A DNA stretch of 64,000 bases from Variovorax sp. IB41 (GTDB lineage: Bacteria > Pseudomonadota > Gammaproteobacteria > Burkholderiales > Burkholderiaceae_C), in the NCBI RefSeq assembly GCF_016405905.1, contig NZ_JAEFCB010000001.1:744001-808000 (forward strand). The letters are read 5' to 3'. The notes below the pieces were generated by a model that saw only the letters and a list, made by a program, of their open reading frames with translations, ran no database searches and was not told the DNA's origin. Position 1 is the stretch's first letter. The number at the start of each line of letters is the position of its first letter. Shown piece by piece: positions 18,777 through 28,700 of this stretch. The translations under genes and the position numbers were made by a program.

Positions 18777-19588
18777 GCGGCCTTCCTCAGCTGCTGCGCG
18801 TAGCCCTTGAGCACCTCGTCGCGCAGCACCTCCCAGATCTGCGTGTGCAGCTCGACGAAGCGCGGCTGCGTGCGCACCTCGGCCACGTCGCGCGGGCGCG
18901 CGAGATCGATGGCGAATTCGCCGATCGGGTGCGTCGCCGGGCCGGCCGACAGCACCACCACGCGGTCGCTCATCGCAATGGCTTCATCGAGGTCGTGCGT
19001 GATAAAGAGCACCGCCTTTTTCTTGGCGCTCCAGATGTCGAGCACCTCGTTTTCCATCAGCTGGCGCGTCTGGATGTCGAGCGCGCTGAAGGGCTCGTCC
19101 ATGAGGATGATGTCGGGGTCGAGCACCAGCGTCTGCGCGAGCGCCACGCGCTTGCGCATGCCGCCCGAGAGCTGGTGCGGATAGCGGTCGCCGAAGCCCG
19201 AGAGCCCCACGCGCGAGAGCCAGGCCTCGGCCTGCTCGCGCGCATCGGCATCGGAGACGCCGCGGTACTGCAGCCCCACCATGACGTTGGCGACGGCGCT
19301 GCGCCACGGCATCAGCGCCTCGGTCTGGAACATGTAGCCCGCGCGCGCGTTGACGCCCGAAAGCGTCTCGCCGAACACCTTGACCGTGCCCGACGACGGC
19401 TCGAGAAGCCCCGCGCCCACGTTCAGCAGCGTCGACTTGCCGCAGCCCGTGGGCCCGACCACCGAGACGAACTCCCCGGCCTTGATGCGCAGCGTGGTGT
19501 CGGCGACCGCGGTGTAGCGCTGGCCCGGATCGTCCTTCGAGTGGAAGGTGCAGCTGATGGAGAGAAGTTCGAGTGCGTGGTCGGACAT
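18773..19588 (-). CDS. ABC transporter ATP-binding protein, TauB/SsuB/NrtD type
   Basis: ATPase of 271 residues with Walker [14 protein letters not shown]-loop MFQTEALMPW, signature QLSGGMRKRVALAQTL, Walker B IILMDEPFSALD and H-loop FITHDLDEAI. These are typical of the taurine/nitrate/sulfonate group. ATG at 19588 (MSDHALELLS) is preferred to a longer frame reaching 19675, which would run through a terminator hairpin. It is separated from the binding-protein gene by that hairpin. Confidence 0.92.
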   Translation of the reverse strand: MSDHALELLSISCTFHSKDDPGQRYTAVADTTLRIKAGEFVSVVGPTGCGKSTLLNVGAGLLEPSSGTVKVFGETLSGVNARAGYMFQTEALMPWRSAVANVMVGLQYRGVSDADAREQAEAWLSRVGLSGFGDRYPHQLSGGMRKRVALAQTLVLDPDIILMDEPFSALDIQTRQLMENEVLDIWSAKKKAVLFITHDLDEAIAMSDRVVVLSAGPATHPIGEFAIDLARPRDVAEVRTQPRFVELHTQIWEVLRDEVLKGYAQQLRKAA

Positions 19589-19599
19589 GTCGGCAGGAT

Positions 19600-19622
19600 T
19601 AAAAAACCCGGCCAAGGCCGGG
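19600..19622 (-). terminator. Rho-independent terminator between binding protein and ATPase genes
   Basis: On the - strand a CCCGGC/GCCGGG stem with a CTTG loop (19607-19622) is followed by a run of Ts (A-run at 19601-19606 on the + strand). It sits 18 bp after the binding-protein stop codon and just before the ATPase start. It probably gives partial termination inside the operon. Confidence 0.8.
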
Positions 19623-19640
19623 TCGCGGGGACGTTCGGAG

Positions 19641-20675
19641 TCAGGCTTTGAACCTGTCCTTCGCGCGCCTAGCAAAATCGTTGGTGTAGGTCTTGGTGAG
19701 GTCGATCTTGTCGGCCTTCACGCTGGTGTCGAAGCTCGCGATGGCCGCAAGCGCCGTCTTGGGGCCGTCGACCGGCACGAGGCCGTCGGTGGCAATGGAT
19801 TCGCGCACCTTGTCGAAAGACGCGAGGTACAGCGCGCGATCGCCGAGCAGGTAGGTCTCGGGCACCGTCTTGATGATGTCGCCCGGCCCCGCGGTCTGCA
19901 GCCACTTCAGGCCGTGCACGATGGCATTGGCCAGCGCCTGGCAGGTGTTGGGGTTCTTCTGGATGAACTCGCTGGACGCATAGAGGCAGGCCGCCGGCAT
20001 GGTGCCGCCGAACACCTGCTGCGTGCCCTTGAGCGTGCGCGTGTCGCTGATGATCTTCACGTCGCCCTTCTGCTCGAGCATGGTCATCACCGGGTCGGTG
20101 TTGCTGATGGCGTCGATCTGGCCCGAGCGCAGCGCGGTGAGCGCGCCGGCCGCGACGCCCACGCCGATGTAGCTCACGTCGCTCGCCTTCAGCCCGCCGC
20201 GCGAGAGCACGAGGTTGGCCACCATGTTGGTCGACGAGCCCGGTGCCGAGACGCCGATCTTCTTGCCCTTCAAGTCCTGGATGCCGGTGTAGCCGGCCAT
20301 GTTCTTGGTCGACACGCCCACCGCGATCTGCGGTGCGCGGCCCTGCAGCACGAAGGCCTGGAAGAACTGGTTCTTGGCCTGCAGGTTGATGGTGTGTTCG
20401 TAGGCGCCCGAGCAGACATCGGCCGAGCCGCCCACCACGGCCTGCAGCGCGCGCGCGCCGCCGGCGAAATCGGAAATCTCCACCTCGAGCCCTTCGGCCT
20501 TGAAGTAGCCCAGCTGTTCGGAGATCGTGAGGGGCAGGTAGTAGAACGCGGCCTTGCCGCCGACCGCGATGGAGATCTTCGTTTTCTCCAGCTTGGCTTG
20601 CGCAAAAACCCGCGGCAGCGCAATCGCGGCGGCGGCGACTGCGGAGGCGGAAATGAGGGTTCTGCGATGGAGCAT
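19641..20675 (-). CDS. ABC transporter substrate-binding protein, NMT1/THI5/TauA-like
   Basis: Periplasmic binding protein of 344 residues. The N-terminus MLHRRTLISASAVAAAAIALP with RVFAQA cut site could be Sec or weak Tat (paired Arg at 4-5). The mature part has the two-lobed SsuA/NMT1 pattern: AFYYLPLTISEQLGYFKAEG, GGARALQAVVGGSADVC, GKKIGVSAPGSSTNMVANLVLS and a C-terminal helical region. Ligand not identifiable; relatives bind aliphatic sulfonates, nitrate, taurine or pyrimidine compounds. It is the first gene of the importer unit and is followed by a terminator, which should favour excess binding protein. Confidence 0.89.
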   Translation of the reverse strand: MLHRRTLISASAVAAAAIALPRVFAQAKLEKTKISIAVGGKAAFYYLPLTISEQLGYFKAEGLEVEISDFAGGARALQAVVGGSADVCSGAYEHTINLQAKNQFFQAFVLQGRAPQIAVGVSTKNMAGYTGIQDLKGKKIGVSAPGSSTNMVANLVLSRGGLKASDVSYIGVGVAAGALTALRSGQIDAISNTDPVMTMLEQKGDVKIISDTRTLKGTQQVFGGTMPAACLYASSEFIQKNPNTCQALANAIVHGLKWLQTAGPGDIIKTVPETYLLGDRALYLASFDKVRESIATDGLVPVDGPKTALAAIASFDTSVKADKIDLTKTYTNDFARRAKDRFKA

Positions 20676-20822
20676 GAAGCGGTCCTGCGGGCTCTTTGAT
20701 TCTTGTGAAGTGAATCGAGCTTAGGGGTGCGCGCCCGTTGCCTGCATCGGGGTCATCCCGTGCGGGTTTCCACGTAAGCATGAAGGCCTCCACGGGCCCT
20801 GTGCCGAATGGCCTTTGGCGGC

Positions 20823-21215
20823 CTATTTCGCGAGGAAAAGAATCGCGATGTTCACGAGGAACGCGAGCGCCCAGACCGCGCTGCGCACGCCGCCCAGGCC
20901 CTTGATGTAGATCGCCAGGTAGATCGCGCGCAGCACGACATAGGCCACCGCCAGCATGTCCAGCCGCGCCTGATTGGCGCCCAGCTGGTGCGCGATGATC
21001 ACCGCGCCGATGAAGAACGGCAGCCCTTCGAAGGTGTTGGCCTGCGCGCTGTTGGCGCGCGCGCGCCAGCCGTTCTGCCGGGCGGCCCATTCGCGCGGAT
21101 GCACGTTGTCGCGCGGGCCGAAGGCGCCGGCCTTGGCGGTCCACGCGGCCAGGTACGGCAGGCCGCAGGCGACGAACACGCACCAGTAGGCGATGGTGAG
21201 GAGGGAAAGGGTCAT
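20823..21215 (-). CDS. MAPEG family membrane protein
   Basis: Small membrane protein of 130 residues with four hydrophobic helices. It shows the MAPEG pattern ARANSAQANTFEGLPFFIGAV between helices 1 and 2 and VAYVVLRAIYLAIYI in helix 3, with the RxxYxxxY-type motif of the family. Eukaryotic relatives are glutathione-dependent membrane enzymes; bacterial members of this size have no proven activity. It lies 34 bp downstream of recR on the same strand. Confidence 0.86.
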   Translation of the reverse strand: MTLSLLTIAYWCVFVACGLPYLAAWTAKAGAFGPRDNVHPREWAARQNGWRARANSAQANTFEGLPFFIGAVIIAHQLGANQARLDMLAVAYVVLRAIYLAIYIKGLGGVRSAVWALAFLVNIAILFLAK

Positions 21216-21249
21216 GGCAGGTTCAGTCGCGCTATCGCTGTTGCTTGCG

Positions 21250-21840
21250 CTATCGGCGATCGACCAGCGCGTGCGCGATGGTGCCCAGGTCCACGTACTC
21301 GAGCTCGCTGCCGGCCGGAACGCCGCGCGCGAGGCGCGTCACGGTGAGGCCGCGCTGCTTGAGCGCTTCGCCGATCACATGCGCGGTGGCTTCGCCCTCG
21401 GCGGTGAAGTTGGTGGCGAGGATGACTTCGCTCACCGTGCCGTCGAGCGCGCGGTCGAACAGCTTCTGCAGGCCGATGTCTTTCGGCCCGATGCCGTCGA
21501 GCGGACTGAGCTTGCCCATCAGCACGAAGTAATAGCCGCGGAACGCACCGGTGCGCTCCAGCGCGGCCTGGTCGGCAGGCGTCTCGACCACGCAGAGCTT
21601 GGTTCCGTCGCGGCGCGAGTCCATGCACACGCTGCAGATCGGTGCTTCCGTGAAGGTGTTGCACAGCTCGCAGTGCCGCACATTGCCCGCCGCCTGCTGC
21701 AATGCACGCGACAGCAGCTGCGCGCCGTCGCGGTCGTGCTGCAGCAGGTGAAACGCCATGCGCGAGGCCGACTTCACGCCGACGCCGGGCAGGCGGCGCA
21801 GCGCATCGACCAGGGCGTCGAGCGAACTGGCGTCGGCCAT
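21250..21840 (-). CDS. recR: Recombination protein RecR
   Basis: Part of the RecFOR gap-repair pathway, loading RecA on SSB-coated DNA. The 196-residue protein has the N-terminal helix-hairpin-helix ([20 protein letters not shown]), a C4 zinc finger ([16 protein letters not shown]) and a Toprim domain starting [17 protein letters not shown] at 21840 ([10 protein letters not shown]) is the usual start. Its place after the YbaB gene and dnaX is the conserved dnaX-ybaB-recR order, here interrupted by a 98-bp intergenic repeat. Confidence 0.97.
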   Translation of the reverse strand: MADASSLDALVDALRRLPGVGVKSASRMAFHLLQHDRDGAQLLSRALQQAAGNVRHCELCNTFTEAPICSVCMDSRRDGTKLCVVETPADQAALERTGAFRGYYFVLMGKLSPLDGIGPKDIGLQKLFDRALDGTVSEVILATNFTAEGEATAHVIGEALKQRGLTVTRLARGVPAGSELEYVDLGTIAHALVDRR

Positions 21841-21858
21841 GTCAGCGCTTCCCTTCGC

Positions 21859-21956
21859 GCGAACACCGTGGAACCGGCTTTGCCGGGCCACAGGTGTTGC
21901 CCCCTGCAAGGGGGTTGGCGGCCACGCGCAGTGGGCAAGCCTGGGGGTGAGCCATT
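21859..21956 (-). repeat. 98-bp dispersed intergenic repeat, copy 1
   Basis: Matches 40395-40492 at about 88 of 98 positions without gaps. It contains CCGGCTTTGCCGG and CCCCCTGCAAGGGGG hairpins. On the - strand it begins at the stop codon of the YbaB gene and ends 18 bp before the recR start. Confidence 0.9.
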
Positions 21957-22287
21957 AAAACGGGAGCTTCATGCCCGGGGGAAGGCCCGGCATGCCCGCG
22001 GTGAGCTTGCCCATCTTCTGCTCGCTGGTTTCCTCGGCCTTGCGCACCGCGGCGTTGAAGGCGGCGGCCACGAGGTCTTCGAGCATGTCCTTGTCGTCGG
22101 CCAGGAGGCTCGGGTCGATGGTGATGCGCTTGACGTCGTGCTTGCAGGTCATGACGACCTTCACGAGGCCGGCGCCCGATTCGCCTTCCACCTCGATGTG
22201 CGCCAGTTCTTCCTGGGCCTTCTTGAGGTTGTCCTGCATTGCCTGCGCCTGCTTCATGAGGCCGGCCAGTTGTCCTTTGTTGAACAT
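21955..22287 (-). CDS. YbaB/EbfC family nucleoid-associated protein
   Basis: Small DNA-binding protein of 110 residues. It has the family N-terminus [28 protein letters not shown], a helix that forms the tweezer-like dimer, followed by a beta-sheet core with [21 protein letters not shown] and a Gly/Pro/Met-rich tail ([12 protein letters not shown]). ATG at 22287 is used; the frame extends upstream without a better start. It lies between dnaX and recR, the conserved order. The 3' end abuts a 98-bp repeat that overlaps the stop codon. Confidence 0.94.
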   Translation of the reverse strand: MFNKGQLAGLMKQAQAMQDNLKKAQEELAHIEVEGESGAGLVKVVMTCKHDVKRITIDPSLLADDKDMLEDLVAAAFNAAVRKAEETSEQKMGKLTAGMPGLPPGMKLPF

Positions 22288-22348
22288 CGTTGGTCCTGTG
22301 TGTGTGGTGAAGAAAATGGGTGAAGGATAAGAGACGTGGCTGCCCGGC

Positions 22349-24235
22349 TCAGACTGGCCGCAGCGTTCCGGGGACGATCTTCGCATCGAAGTCGCGCATC
22401 AGCATCTGCACCTCGGGGTCGCTGTGGATGGCCTCCTCGGCCACGCGCTGGCGCGCCTCGGCCGCATGCCGGTTGCGGCGCGCGGGGCTGTCGACCACGC
22501 CGCCGATCTCGATGGCGAGCTTGATGTCGTGGCCGAGCGCGTTGAGCGCGGCCGTGAGCTTCTCGCGGCTGGACGGTTGGTTGAGCGTTTCGCGCTCGAT
22601 GCGCAGGATCCACTGGTCGGTGTCGCGCCCCACGAGCTGCGACTGCAGCGCGAGTTCGCGCGAGAGCGCCGTGATGCTTTCGGCCGCGACCAGCTGGGTG
22701 ACCGTGGCGTACCAGAAGTCGCCGTCTTCGCTGGGCGGGATCGGTGCGGCCGGGCCGCGCTGCTCTTCGGTGCGCGGCGCATCGCGCTGGCCGGGAGGCG
22801 GCTGCACGCGGATCGGCATGCCGACAACCTTGGCGGGCGCGTCCGTGGGAGAAGGCCTGTGGTCCGAGGGACGCATGGACTCGTCGACCACCGCCAGACG
22901 ATGACCCGCGGGCGCCGATGCCGGCGCATTCGATGCGGCGGCGGGTGCTGGAACGGGCGGCGTGGGAGCGGTCGAAGGCGGTGCTTCGGCCGCGGGCCTG
23001 GCCACCGGCGCCAGGGCCGGCGCAGCAGGCACAGGACGAGCGACGGGAGCGGGCGCCCTTTTCGCCGCGCCCTGGGCGTCATTCAGAGTTTTTTTTTCCG
23101 GGGTGGCCGTCGAAGCGGCCGCATTGGAAGGCTTGAAGGCCAGCAGCCGCAGCAGCACCATGGTGAGCGCGGCGTACTCGTCGGGTGCCAGGCCCAGCTC
23201 GCCGCGGCCGTGCAGGCACAGGCTGTAGAGCAGTTGCGTTTCGTCGGCCGGCATCAGCGATGCGAGGCGCGCGGTGTCGGCGGCGTCGGGGTCGGTGGCC
23301 GAATCGGCGGACTCCGCCCGCGAAGGCACCGCCTGCAGCACGGCCATGGCCTGCAGCACCGATGTCATCTCCTCGAGCGTGGAAGCAGCCGACATGCCAT
23401 CGCGGCGCAAGGCCTCGGAGGTGTCGACCACCGTCTTGCCGTCGCCCTCTGCGAGCGCCTCGATCAGCTTGAAGACATGGCCGCGGTCCACGCTGCCGAG
23501 CATCTGGCGCACGCCGGTCTCGACCAGTTCGCCGTTGCCGAAGGCGATGGCCTGGTCGGTGAGCGAGAGCGCATCGCGCATCGAGCCGCGCGCCGCGCGC
23601 GCCAGGAGGCGCAGCGCCTGCGGCTCGGCCGGCACCTCTTCGGTCTGCAGCACGCCCGTGAGGTGTTCGAGGATCGTCTCAGGGGCCATCGGCCGCAGGT
23701 TGAACTGCAGGCAGCGCGAGAGCACCGTGACAGGCACCTTCTGCGGATCGGTGGTCGCGAGCACGAACTTGAGGTATTCGGGCGGCTCCTCGAGCGTCTT
23801 CAACATCGCGTTGAACGCGGTGTTGGTGAGCATGTGAACCTCGTCGATCATGAAGACCTTGAAGCGCCCCTGCACCGGCTTGTAGACGGCCTGCTCGAGC
23901 AGCGACTGCACTTCGTCCACGCCGCGGTTGGAGGCCGCGTCGAGCTCGGTGTAGTCGACGAAGCGGCCCGAATCGATGTCGCGGCAGGCCTGGCACACGC
24001 CGCACGGCGTGGCGGTGATGCCGCCCTGCCCGTCCGGTCCCTGGCAGTTGAGCGACTTGGCCAGGATGCGCGAGACCGTGGTCTTGCCCACGCCGCGCGT
24101 GCCGGTGAAAAGATAGGCGTGATGCAGGCGCTGCGTGGTCAGTGCGTTCTCGAGCGCCTGCACCACATGCCCCTGACCGACCATCTCACCGAAGGTTTTC
24201 GGACGGAACTTGCGAGCGAGCACGAGATAAGACAT
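22349..24235 (-). CDS. dnaX: DNA polymerase III subunits gamma and tau
   Basis: Clamp-loader ATPase of 628 residues in the full-length tau form. It shows Walker A (GTRGVGKTT, residues 45-53), a four-Cys zinc site (Cys63, Cys77, Cys80, Cys83), Walker B MIDEVHML, the SRC motif LSRCLQF, then a Pro/Ala-rich linker (about residues 385-470) and the tau-specific C-terminal domain. ATG at 24235 ([15 protein letters not shown]) is the standard start; ATG at 24244 is possible. A run of nine As at codons 380-383 could produce a shorter gamma form. The SRP RNA gene is divergent upstream. Confidence 0.95.
   Translation of the reverse strand: MSYLVLARKFRPKTFGEMVGQGHVVQALENALTTQRLHHAYLFTGTRGVGKTTVSRILAKSLNCQGPDGQGGITATPCGVCQACRDIDSGRFVDYTELDAASNRGVDEVQSLLEQAVYKPVQGRFKVFMIDEVHMLTNTAFNAMLKTLEEPPEYLKFVLATTDPQKVPVTVLSRCLQFNLRPMAPETILEHLTGVLQTEEVPAEPQALRLLARAARGSMRDALSLTDQAIAFGNGELVETGVRQMLGSVDRGHVFKLIEALAEGDGKTVVDTSEALRRDGMSAASTLEEMTSVLQAMAVLQAVPSRAESADSATDPDAADTARLASLMPADETQLLYSLCLHGRGELGLAPDEYAALTMVLLRLLAFKPSNAAASTATPEKKTLNDAQGAAKRAPAPVARPVPAAPALAPVARPAAEAPPSTAPTPPVPAPAAASNAPASAPAGHRLAVVDESMRPSDHRPSPTDAPAKVVGMPIRVQPPPGQRDAPRTEEQRGPAAPIPPSEDGDFWYATVTQLVAAESITALSRELALQSQLVGRDTDQWILRIERETLNQPSSREKLTAALNALGHDIKLAIEIGGVVDSPARRNRHAAEARQRVAEEAIHSDPEVQMLMRDFDAKIVPGTLRPV
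23079..23098 (-). promoter_or_regulatory. dnaX A9 slippery site with -1 frame stop
   Basis: The coding strand reads GAA-AAA-AAA-ACT, with nine As (T-run at 23089-23097). Slipping one base back gives Asn-Ser-Glu and then TGA at 23081-23079. The product would be about 385 residues, the size expected of a gamma subunit. A GGGCGC/GCGCCC inverted pair lies shortly downstream. Confidence 0.75.
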
Positions 24236-24334
24236 TGCGGGCATTCTAAAAGGCGCGGAGAGGCGCTTCACGCTTGTTTCCCCGCCGCCCCCGAAATCAT
24301 TCACGCCCCCGCGAAGGGGGCAAATTCACCCGGT

Positions 24335-24340
24335 TAGAAT
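24335..24340 (+). promoter_or_regulatory. -10 element of the SRP RNA gene
   Basis: TAGAAT at 24335-24340 ends 3 bases before the predicted 5' end of the RNA stem (24344). No good -35 is visible. Confidence 0.45.
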
Positions 24341-24343
24341 GCA

Positions 24344-24445
24344 GGTTGACGGGCCTCCCTGCATGGTGAAGTGGCCAACCGGGTCAGGTGGGGAACCAAG
24401 CAGCCCTAACTGCGTAGTCAGTGCCAGGGGTAAGGCTCGTCAACC
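24344..24445 (+). ncRNA. ffs: Signal recognition particle RNA, small (4.5S) bacterial type
   Basis: Scaffold of the SRP with Ffh, used for co-translational membrane targeting. The ends pair: GGTTGACG at 24344-24351 with CGTCAACC at 24438-24445. The apical Ffh-binding region is seen as GGGTCAGGTGGGGAACC and AAGCAGCCCTAACTG, matching the conserved GGTCAGG, GGAA and AGCAGCC elements. Length of about 102 bases fits the 4.5S class. It is divergent from dnaX, a neighbourhood common in betaproteobacteria. Confidence 0.93.
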
Positions 24446-24457
24446 TCTTCAGCCGCT

Positions 24458-24483
24458 CGTTTCACTTCATGCAAAGTGAAACG
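24458..24483. repeat. Perfect 10-bp inverted repeat after the SRP RNA
   Basis: CGTTTCACTT (24458-24467) and AAGTGAAACG (24474-24483) flank a 6-base loop. It lies between the end of the SRP RNA and the end of the convergent flavoprotein gene. No T-run follows on either strand, so it is not a classic terminator. It could be an RNA processing/end-protecting hairpin or a protein site. Confidence 0.6.
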
Positions 24484-24528
24484 CAGCTTGCAAAATCTCT
24501 CAGCGAAAAACCCTCGGGCGCGAGGCCT

Positions 24529-25767
24529 TCACAGGCCCAGCCTCTGGATGGCGCCGCGCGCTGCGGCTGCACCGCTGGCCATCGACGCGGTCAGCAGGTA
24601 ACCGCCGGTCGGCGCTTCCCAATCGAGCATTTCCCCCGCCACGAACACGCCCGGCAATGCGCTCGCCATGAGCTGCGCATCGAGCGCATCGAAGCGCACG
24701 CCGCCCGCAGTGCTGATCGCTTCGTCGATGGGCCGCGTCGCGACAAGCTTCAGCGGCACGGCCTTGATCGTCGCTGCCAGTTGCACCGGGTCCTGCATCG
24801 CCTCGCGGCTCAGCGCCTCGTGCAGCACACCGGCCTTGATGCCTTCGAGACCCAGCCGGCTCTTGAGGTGACTGCTCAGCGACCGCGCGCCGCGCGGATG
24901 CTTCACGGCCGCCAGCACCTGCTCTGCGCTGCGATCAGGCAACAGATCCAGCAACAGCGTGGCACTGCCCTGCGCGGTGATCTCGTCGCGCAGCAAGGCC
25001 GACGCCGCGTAGATCAGGCTGCCCTCGATGCCCGTCGCCGTCGCAACGAACTCGCCCTTGCGCGCAAAGCTGCGCCCTTGGCTGTCGGTGAACGAAATCG
25101 CCACCGACTTGAACGGCTGTCCCGCGAAGCGGCTGGAGAAATGCTCGCTCCACCCTGCCCCGTCGAAGCCGCAGTTGGCCGGCAGCAGCGGCGCGACTTC
25201 GATGCCGCGCCCTTGCAGCCACGGTGCCCACGCGCCATCGGACCCCAGCCGCGCCCAGCTCGCGCCGCCCAGCGCCAGCACGACCGCGTCCGCCTTCACC
25301 GAGGTCTCGCCGGTCGGCGTGGCGAACCGCAGCGCGGCCGCATCGAACGATGCATCGCCCAGCCAGCGATGGCGCATATGAAACTGCACGCCCGCCGAAC
25401 GCAGCCGATGCAGCCACGCGCGCAGCAGCGGCGCGGCCTTCATGTCCTTTGGAAACACGCGCCCCGAGGTGCCGACGAAGGTCTCGATGCCCAGGCCCGT
25501 CGCCCAGTCGCGCGCCTCCTGCGGCCCGAACTGCGCGAGCATCGGTTCGAGCTGCGCACGGCGCTCGCCGAAGCGGCTCATGAAGACATCGAAGGGCTCC
25601 GAATGCGTGAGGTTCAGCCCGCCGCGGCCGGCCAACAGGAACTTGCGGCCCACCGAGGGCATGGCGTCGTAGACGTACACTTGCGCGCCGGATGCGCCAA
25701 GGACTTCAGCCGCCATCAGGCCGGCAGGTCCGCCGCCGATCACGGCGACGGTTGGGGAAAGGGTCAT
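24529..25767 (-). CDS. FAD-dependent flavoprotein, BaiN/HI0933-like
   Basis: Predicted NAD(P)/FAD-binding oxidoreductase of 412 residues. The dinucleotide-binding motif VAVIGGGPAGLMAAEVL is at the N-terminus, followed by the HI0933-family signature GRKFLLAGRGGLNLTHSE and C-terminal ISTAGGVRFDAL and FVAGEMLDWEAPTGGYLLTASMASG. Members of this branch have no settled physiological substrate. ATG at 25767 overlaps the stop of the AddA-like helicase gene by ATGA. The SRP RNA is convergent downstream. Confidence 0.88.
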   Translation of the reverse strand: MTLSPTVAVIGGGPAGLMAAEVLGASGAQVYVYDAMPSVGRKFLLAGRGGLNLTHSEPFDVFMSRFGERRAQLEPMLAQFGPQEARDWATGLGIETFVGTSGRVFPKDMKAAPLLRAWLHRLRSAGVQFHMRHRWLGDASFDAAALRFATPTGETSVKADAVVLALGGASWARLGSDGAWAPWLQGRGIEVAPLLPANCGFDGAGWSEHFSSRFAGQPFKSVAISFTDSQGRSFARKGEFVATATGIEGSLIYAASALLRDEITAQGSATLLLDLLPDRSAEQVLAAVKHPRGARSLSSHLKSRLGLEGIKAGVLHEALSREAMQDPVQLAATIKAVPLKLVATRPIDEAISTAGGVRFDALDAQLMASALPGVFVAGEMLDWEAPTGGYLLTASMASGAAAARGAIQRLGL

Positions 25768-28700
25768 TCGAGATTTACCAGTTCGCCCTGCCCGGTGAGG
25801 AACGCGACGCGGACCGTGGCACCGGGGTAGGCATGTTGCACGGCCGCGCGGTAGCGCTGCATCTGTGCGATCAACGTCGCGTCCCGTTCGGGGCGCGCTG
25901 CGGATTTGTAGTCGAGGATCCACCAGGCACCGCCCTCGCGCTCGCGCACCAGACGGTCGATGCGCAGGGTCTCGCCTTCGTGGACCAGCGTGACTTCATT
26001 GCCATGCCAGTCGACCCTGCGATCGTCCCACACCCAGGCGCCGGCTCCCGCGCGGATGCGTTCGGCCAGCGTCGCGGCGCCGCGCGCCTGCTGCGGATCG
26101 AGCATGAACTCGCGGGCCGCGGCGCGCACGTGGGCAGGCGGCAGCGCCTCGCCCGGCACCGCCCATTCGAGCAGCCGGTGCATGGCCTGGCCGAAGGCGG
26201 CGGCGCGCGCGTCGACCGTGGCGTCGGCCGCTTTCCTGGCGGAAGGCTGATCGATGGCGGCGGGCGCCGGAGGCATCTGTTTCATCGAGAAGCTGGCCAC
26301 GCCGGTCTCGACGGGCAGTGCCACCAGCGGCTCATCGGCCTCGGTCGGTTCGCAAGCCGATTCCAGCCGCGCCCACCAGCTGCCCTCGTTGGCACGCGCC
26401 GGCTTCACCGACGAGAGCACCAGCCGCTCGCGCGCCCGCGTGGTCGCGACGTAGAGGCCGTTGAGCTCTTCGCGATGGCGCGCGCGCTGCTCTTCTTCGA
26501 GCAACGATGCCGCGCAAGCCGGCGGCGTTTTCTCGCTCGCAAGGAACACGAAGCGCGTCGGCGCGCTGTCGCTGCCCTTCCACTCGACCAGCACGCCCAT
26601 GGTCTGCGCGCGCGGCGGTGCGGCGTCGCAGTCGAGCATCAGCACGGTGTCGGCTTCCAGCCCCTTGGCGCCGTGCACGGTCAGCAGTTGCACCGCATCG
26701 GGCGCGGCCACCGACGGCGCGCGCACGCCGCCGGCACGCAGCGCCCGCACCAGCGCATACGGTGTGGCGAAGCGCGCGCCTTCGATCTCGAGCGATGCGG
26801 ACATCAGCCCGCGCAGGTTGGCCAGCGCGCTCTGGCGCATCGCGGCGGGCACGGCGGCGCCGAACTTCGCGAGCACATCGCCATCGTGAAAGATCGCGTC
26901 GATGGCGTCGTGCGGCGGCAGGGTCACGAGCCAGCGCTGCCACTTCTTCAGGCTCGCGCCCGCCTCGACCAGCACCGGCGGAAGGCCCTCGCCTTTCTGG
27001 ATCAGCGCGAACCAGCTCGACGCGTGCTCGCGCTGCCGCAGCGCCAGTTGCACCAGCGCCTCGTCGTCGATGTTGAAGAGCGGTGACTTCAGCGCCCGCG
27101 CGAGCGAGAGATCGTGCGCGGGCGACACCAGCGCGTCGATCAGCGCGACCATGTCCTGCACCTCGGGCGCATCGTGCAGCTCGTTCTTCTCGGGCTGCTG
27201 CACGGGGATGTGGCGCTGGCGCAGCGCGTCCTGCATCGCGGAAAGGCGATTGCGCCGGCGCGCCAGCACCATGATCTGCCGCGGCGGTATGCCATCGGCG
27301 ATGCGCTGCGCCACCCAGCGCGCGGCCTGCTCGCATTCCTTTTGCAGCAGTTGCTCTTCGGGCAGCACGCGCGGCGTGACGAGGCTGTCGCGCCAGTGCA
27401 GCATGCCGTCGTCGGCGGGCGCGGCTTCGGCCACATCGCCGAGCGCATCGCGGTCGATGGCTGGCAGCTTGAGCAATTCGCCCTCGTCGCCGCGCTCTGT
27501 CGTGTGGGCGCGGTAGCCGTCGAACTCGCCCGCGTCCTGCGCGGCCAGCATCGCCTGGTTGACCAGCCCGACCACAGCGCGTGCGTTGCGGTGCGTGTGG
27601 TCGCAGTTGAGCAGTTCGCCATCGAGCCCTTCGCGCACGAATTTCTTCGCGGCGATGAACACCTGCGGCTCCGCGCGGCGAAAGCGGTAGATGCTCTGCT
27701 TCGGGTCGCCCACGATGAACACGCGCGGCGCGCTGCCGCCCGCGCCGGTGTAGGCGCTGAGCCAGCCGTAGAGCGCCTGCCACTGCAGCGGGTTGGTGTC
27801 CTGGAACTCGTCGATCAAAAGGTGCGCGATGCGCGCGTCGAGCCGCTCCTGCACCCAGCCCGACAGCGCCGATTGGCCCAGCAGCAGCTGCGCGGCCTGC
27901 TCGACGTCGTTCATGTCGACCCAGCCATGGGCGCGCTTGACGTCGGCGAAGGCGGCGATCAGGAGGCGCGTGAGCCGCGTCATGCGTCGCTGGTAGAGCC
28001 ACGCCGCGTGCTGGGCCTGCGCGGCGCACAGCACCTGGAGCTCGGCCTCTGCCTCCTGCGCGGCGGGAAATTTCTGCAGGTTCTTGGTGAGACGGTCTTC
28101 GCTTGCGACGAAGAAGTTCTTTCTCAGGTGCGCGAGTGCCGCCGAGAGCGATTCGGCCGGCGGCTCGCCCACGCCGAACACGTCGATGATGGCCTCGGCG
28201 GTCTTCTGCGGCGTCTTGTTGCTTTCCTTGCCGAGCGCCGCGGCGCGATCGAGCCACCGGCGGCGGACCGGTTCGCCGCGCAGCGCATCGGTCGGCTGGT
28301 CCAGGCCTTCGAGCGACGGATGGAGCGCACTGAAATGCTGCACGGCGTTTTCGGCATCGGCCAGCGAGAACTCGACGCGCTTGGTCAGCGCTTCACCCAG
28401 CGCCTTGGCCGTCTGCGAGCGGCCGTGCGTCGCGACGACGGCGTAGTAGTCGGCCAGTGCGTGCTTGTCGGCCGTGACCGCTTCGAAGAAGGGCCGCCAG
28501 GTGTGGCCGCGCGCCTCGGCGTCGTCTTCGAGCAGTTCGTAGTTGGATGGCAGGCCCAGTTCGCGCAGCACCGCGAGCGGCGCGTTGCGCAGCAGGCCCG
28601 CGAACCAGGCGTGGAAGGTGCGGAACTGCACCGGGCGGCCGCCTTCGAGCAGGCGCCTGTAGAGGCCCTTCAGTCGCGGCACGGCAGCGAGCGCGGCGGC

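Noticed and set aside
24305..24321. GCCCCC/GGGGGC hairpin between dnaX and the SRP RNA
   Set aside because: It lies upstream of both divergent genes and has no T-run; it cannot be assigned as a terminator.
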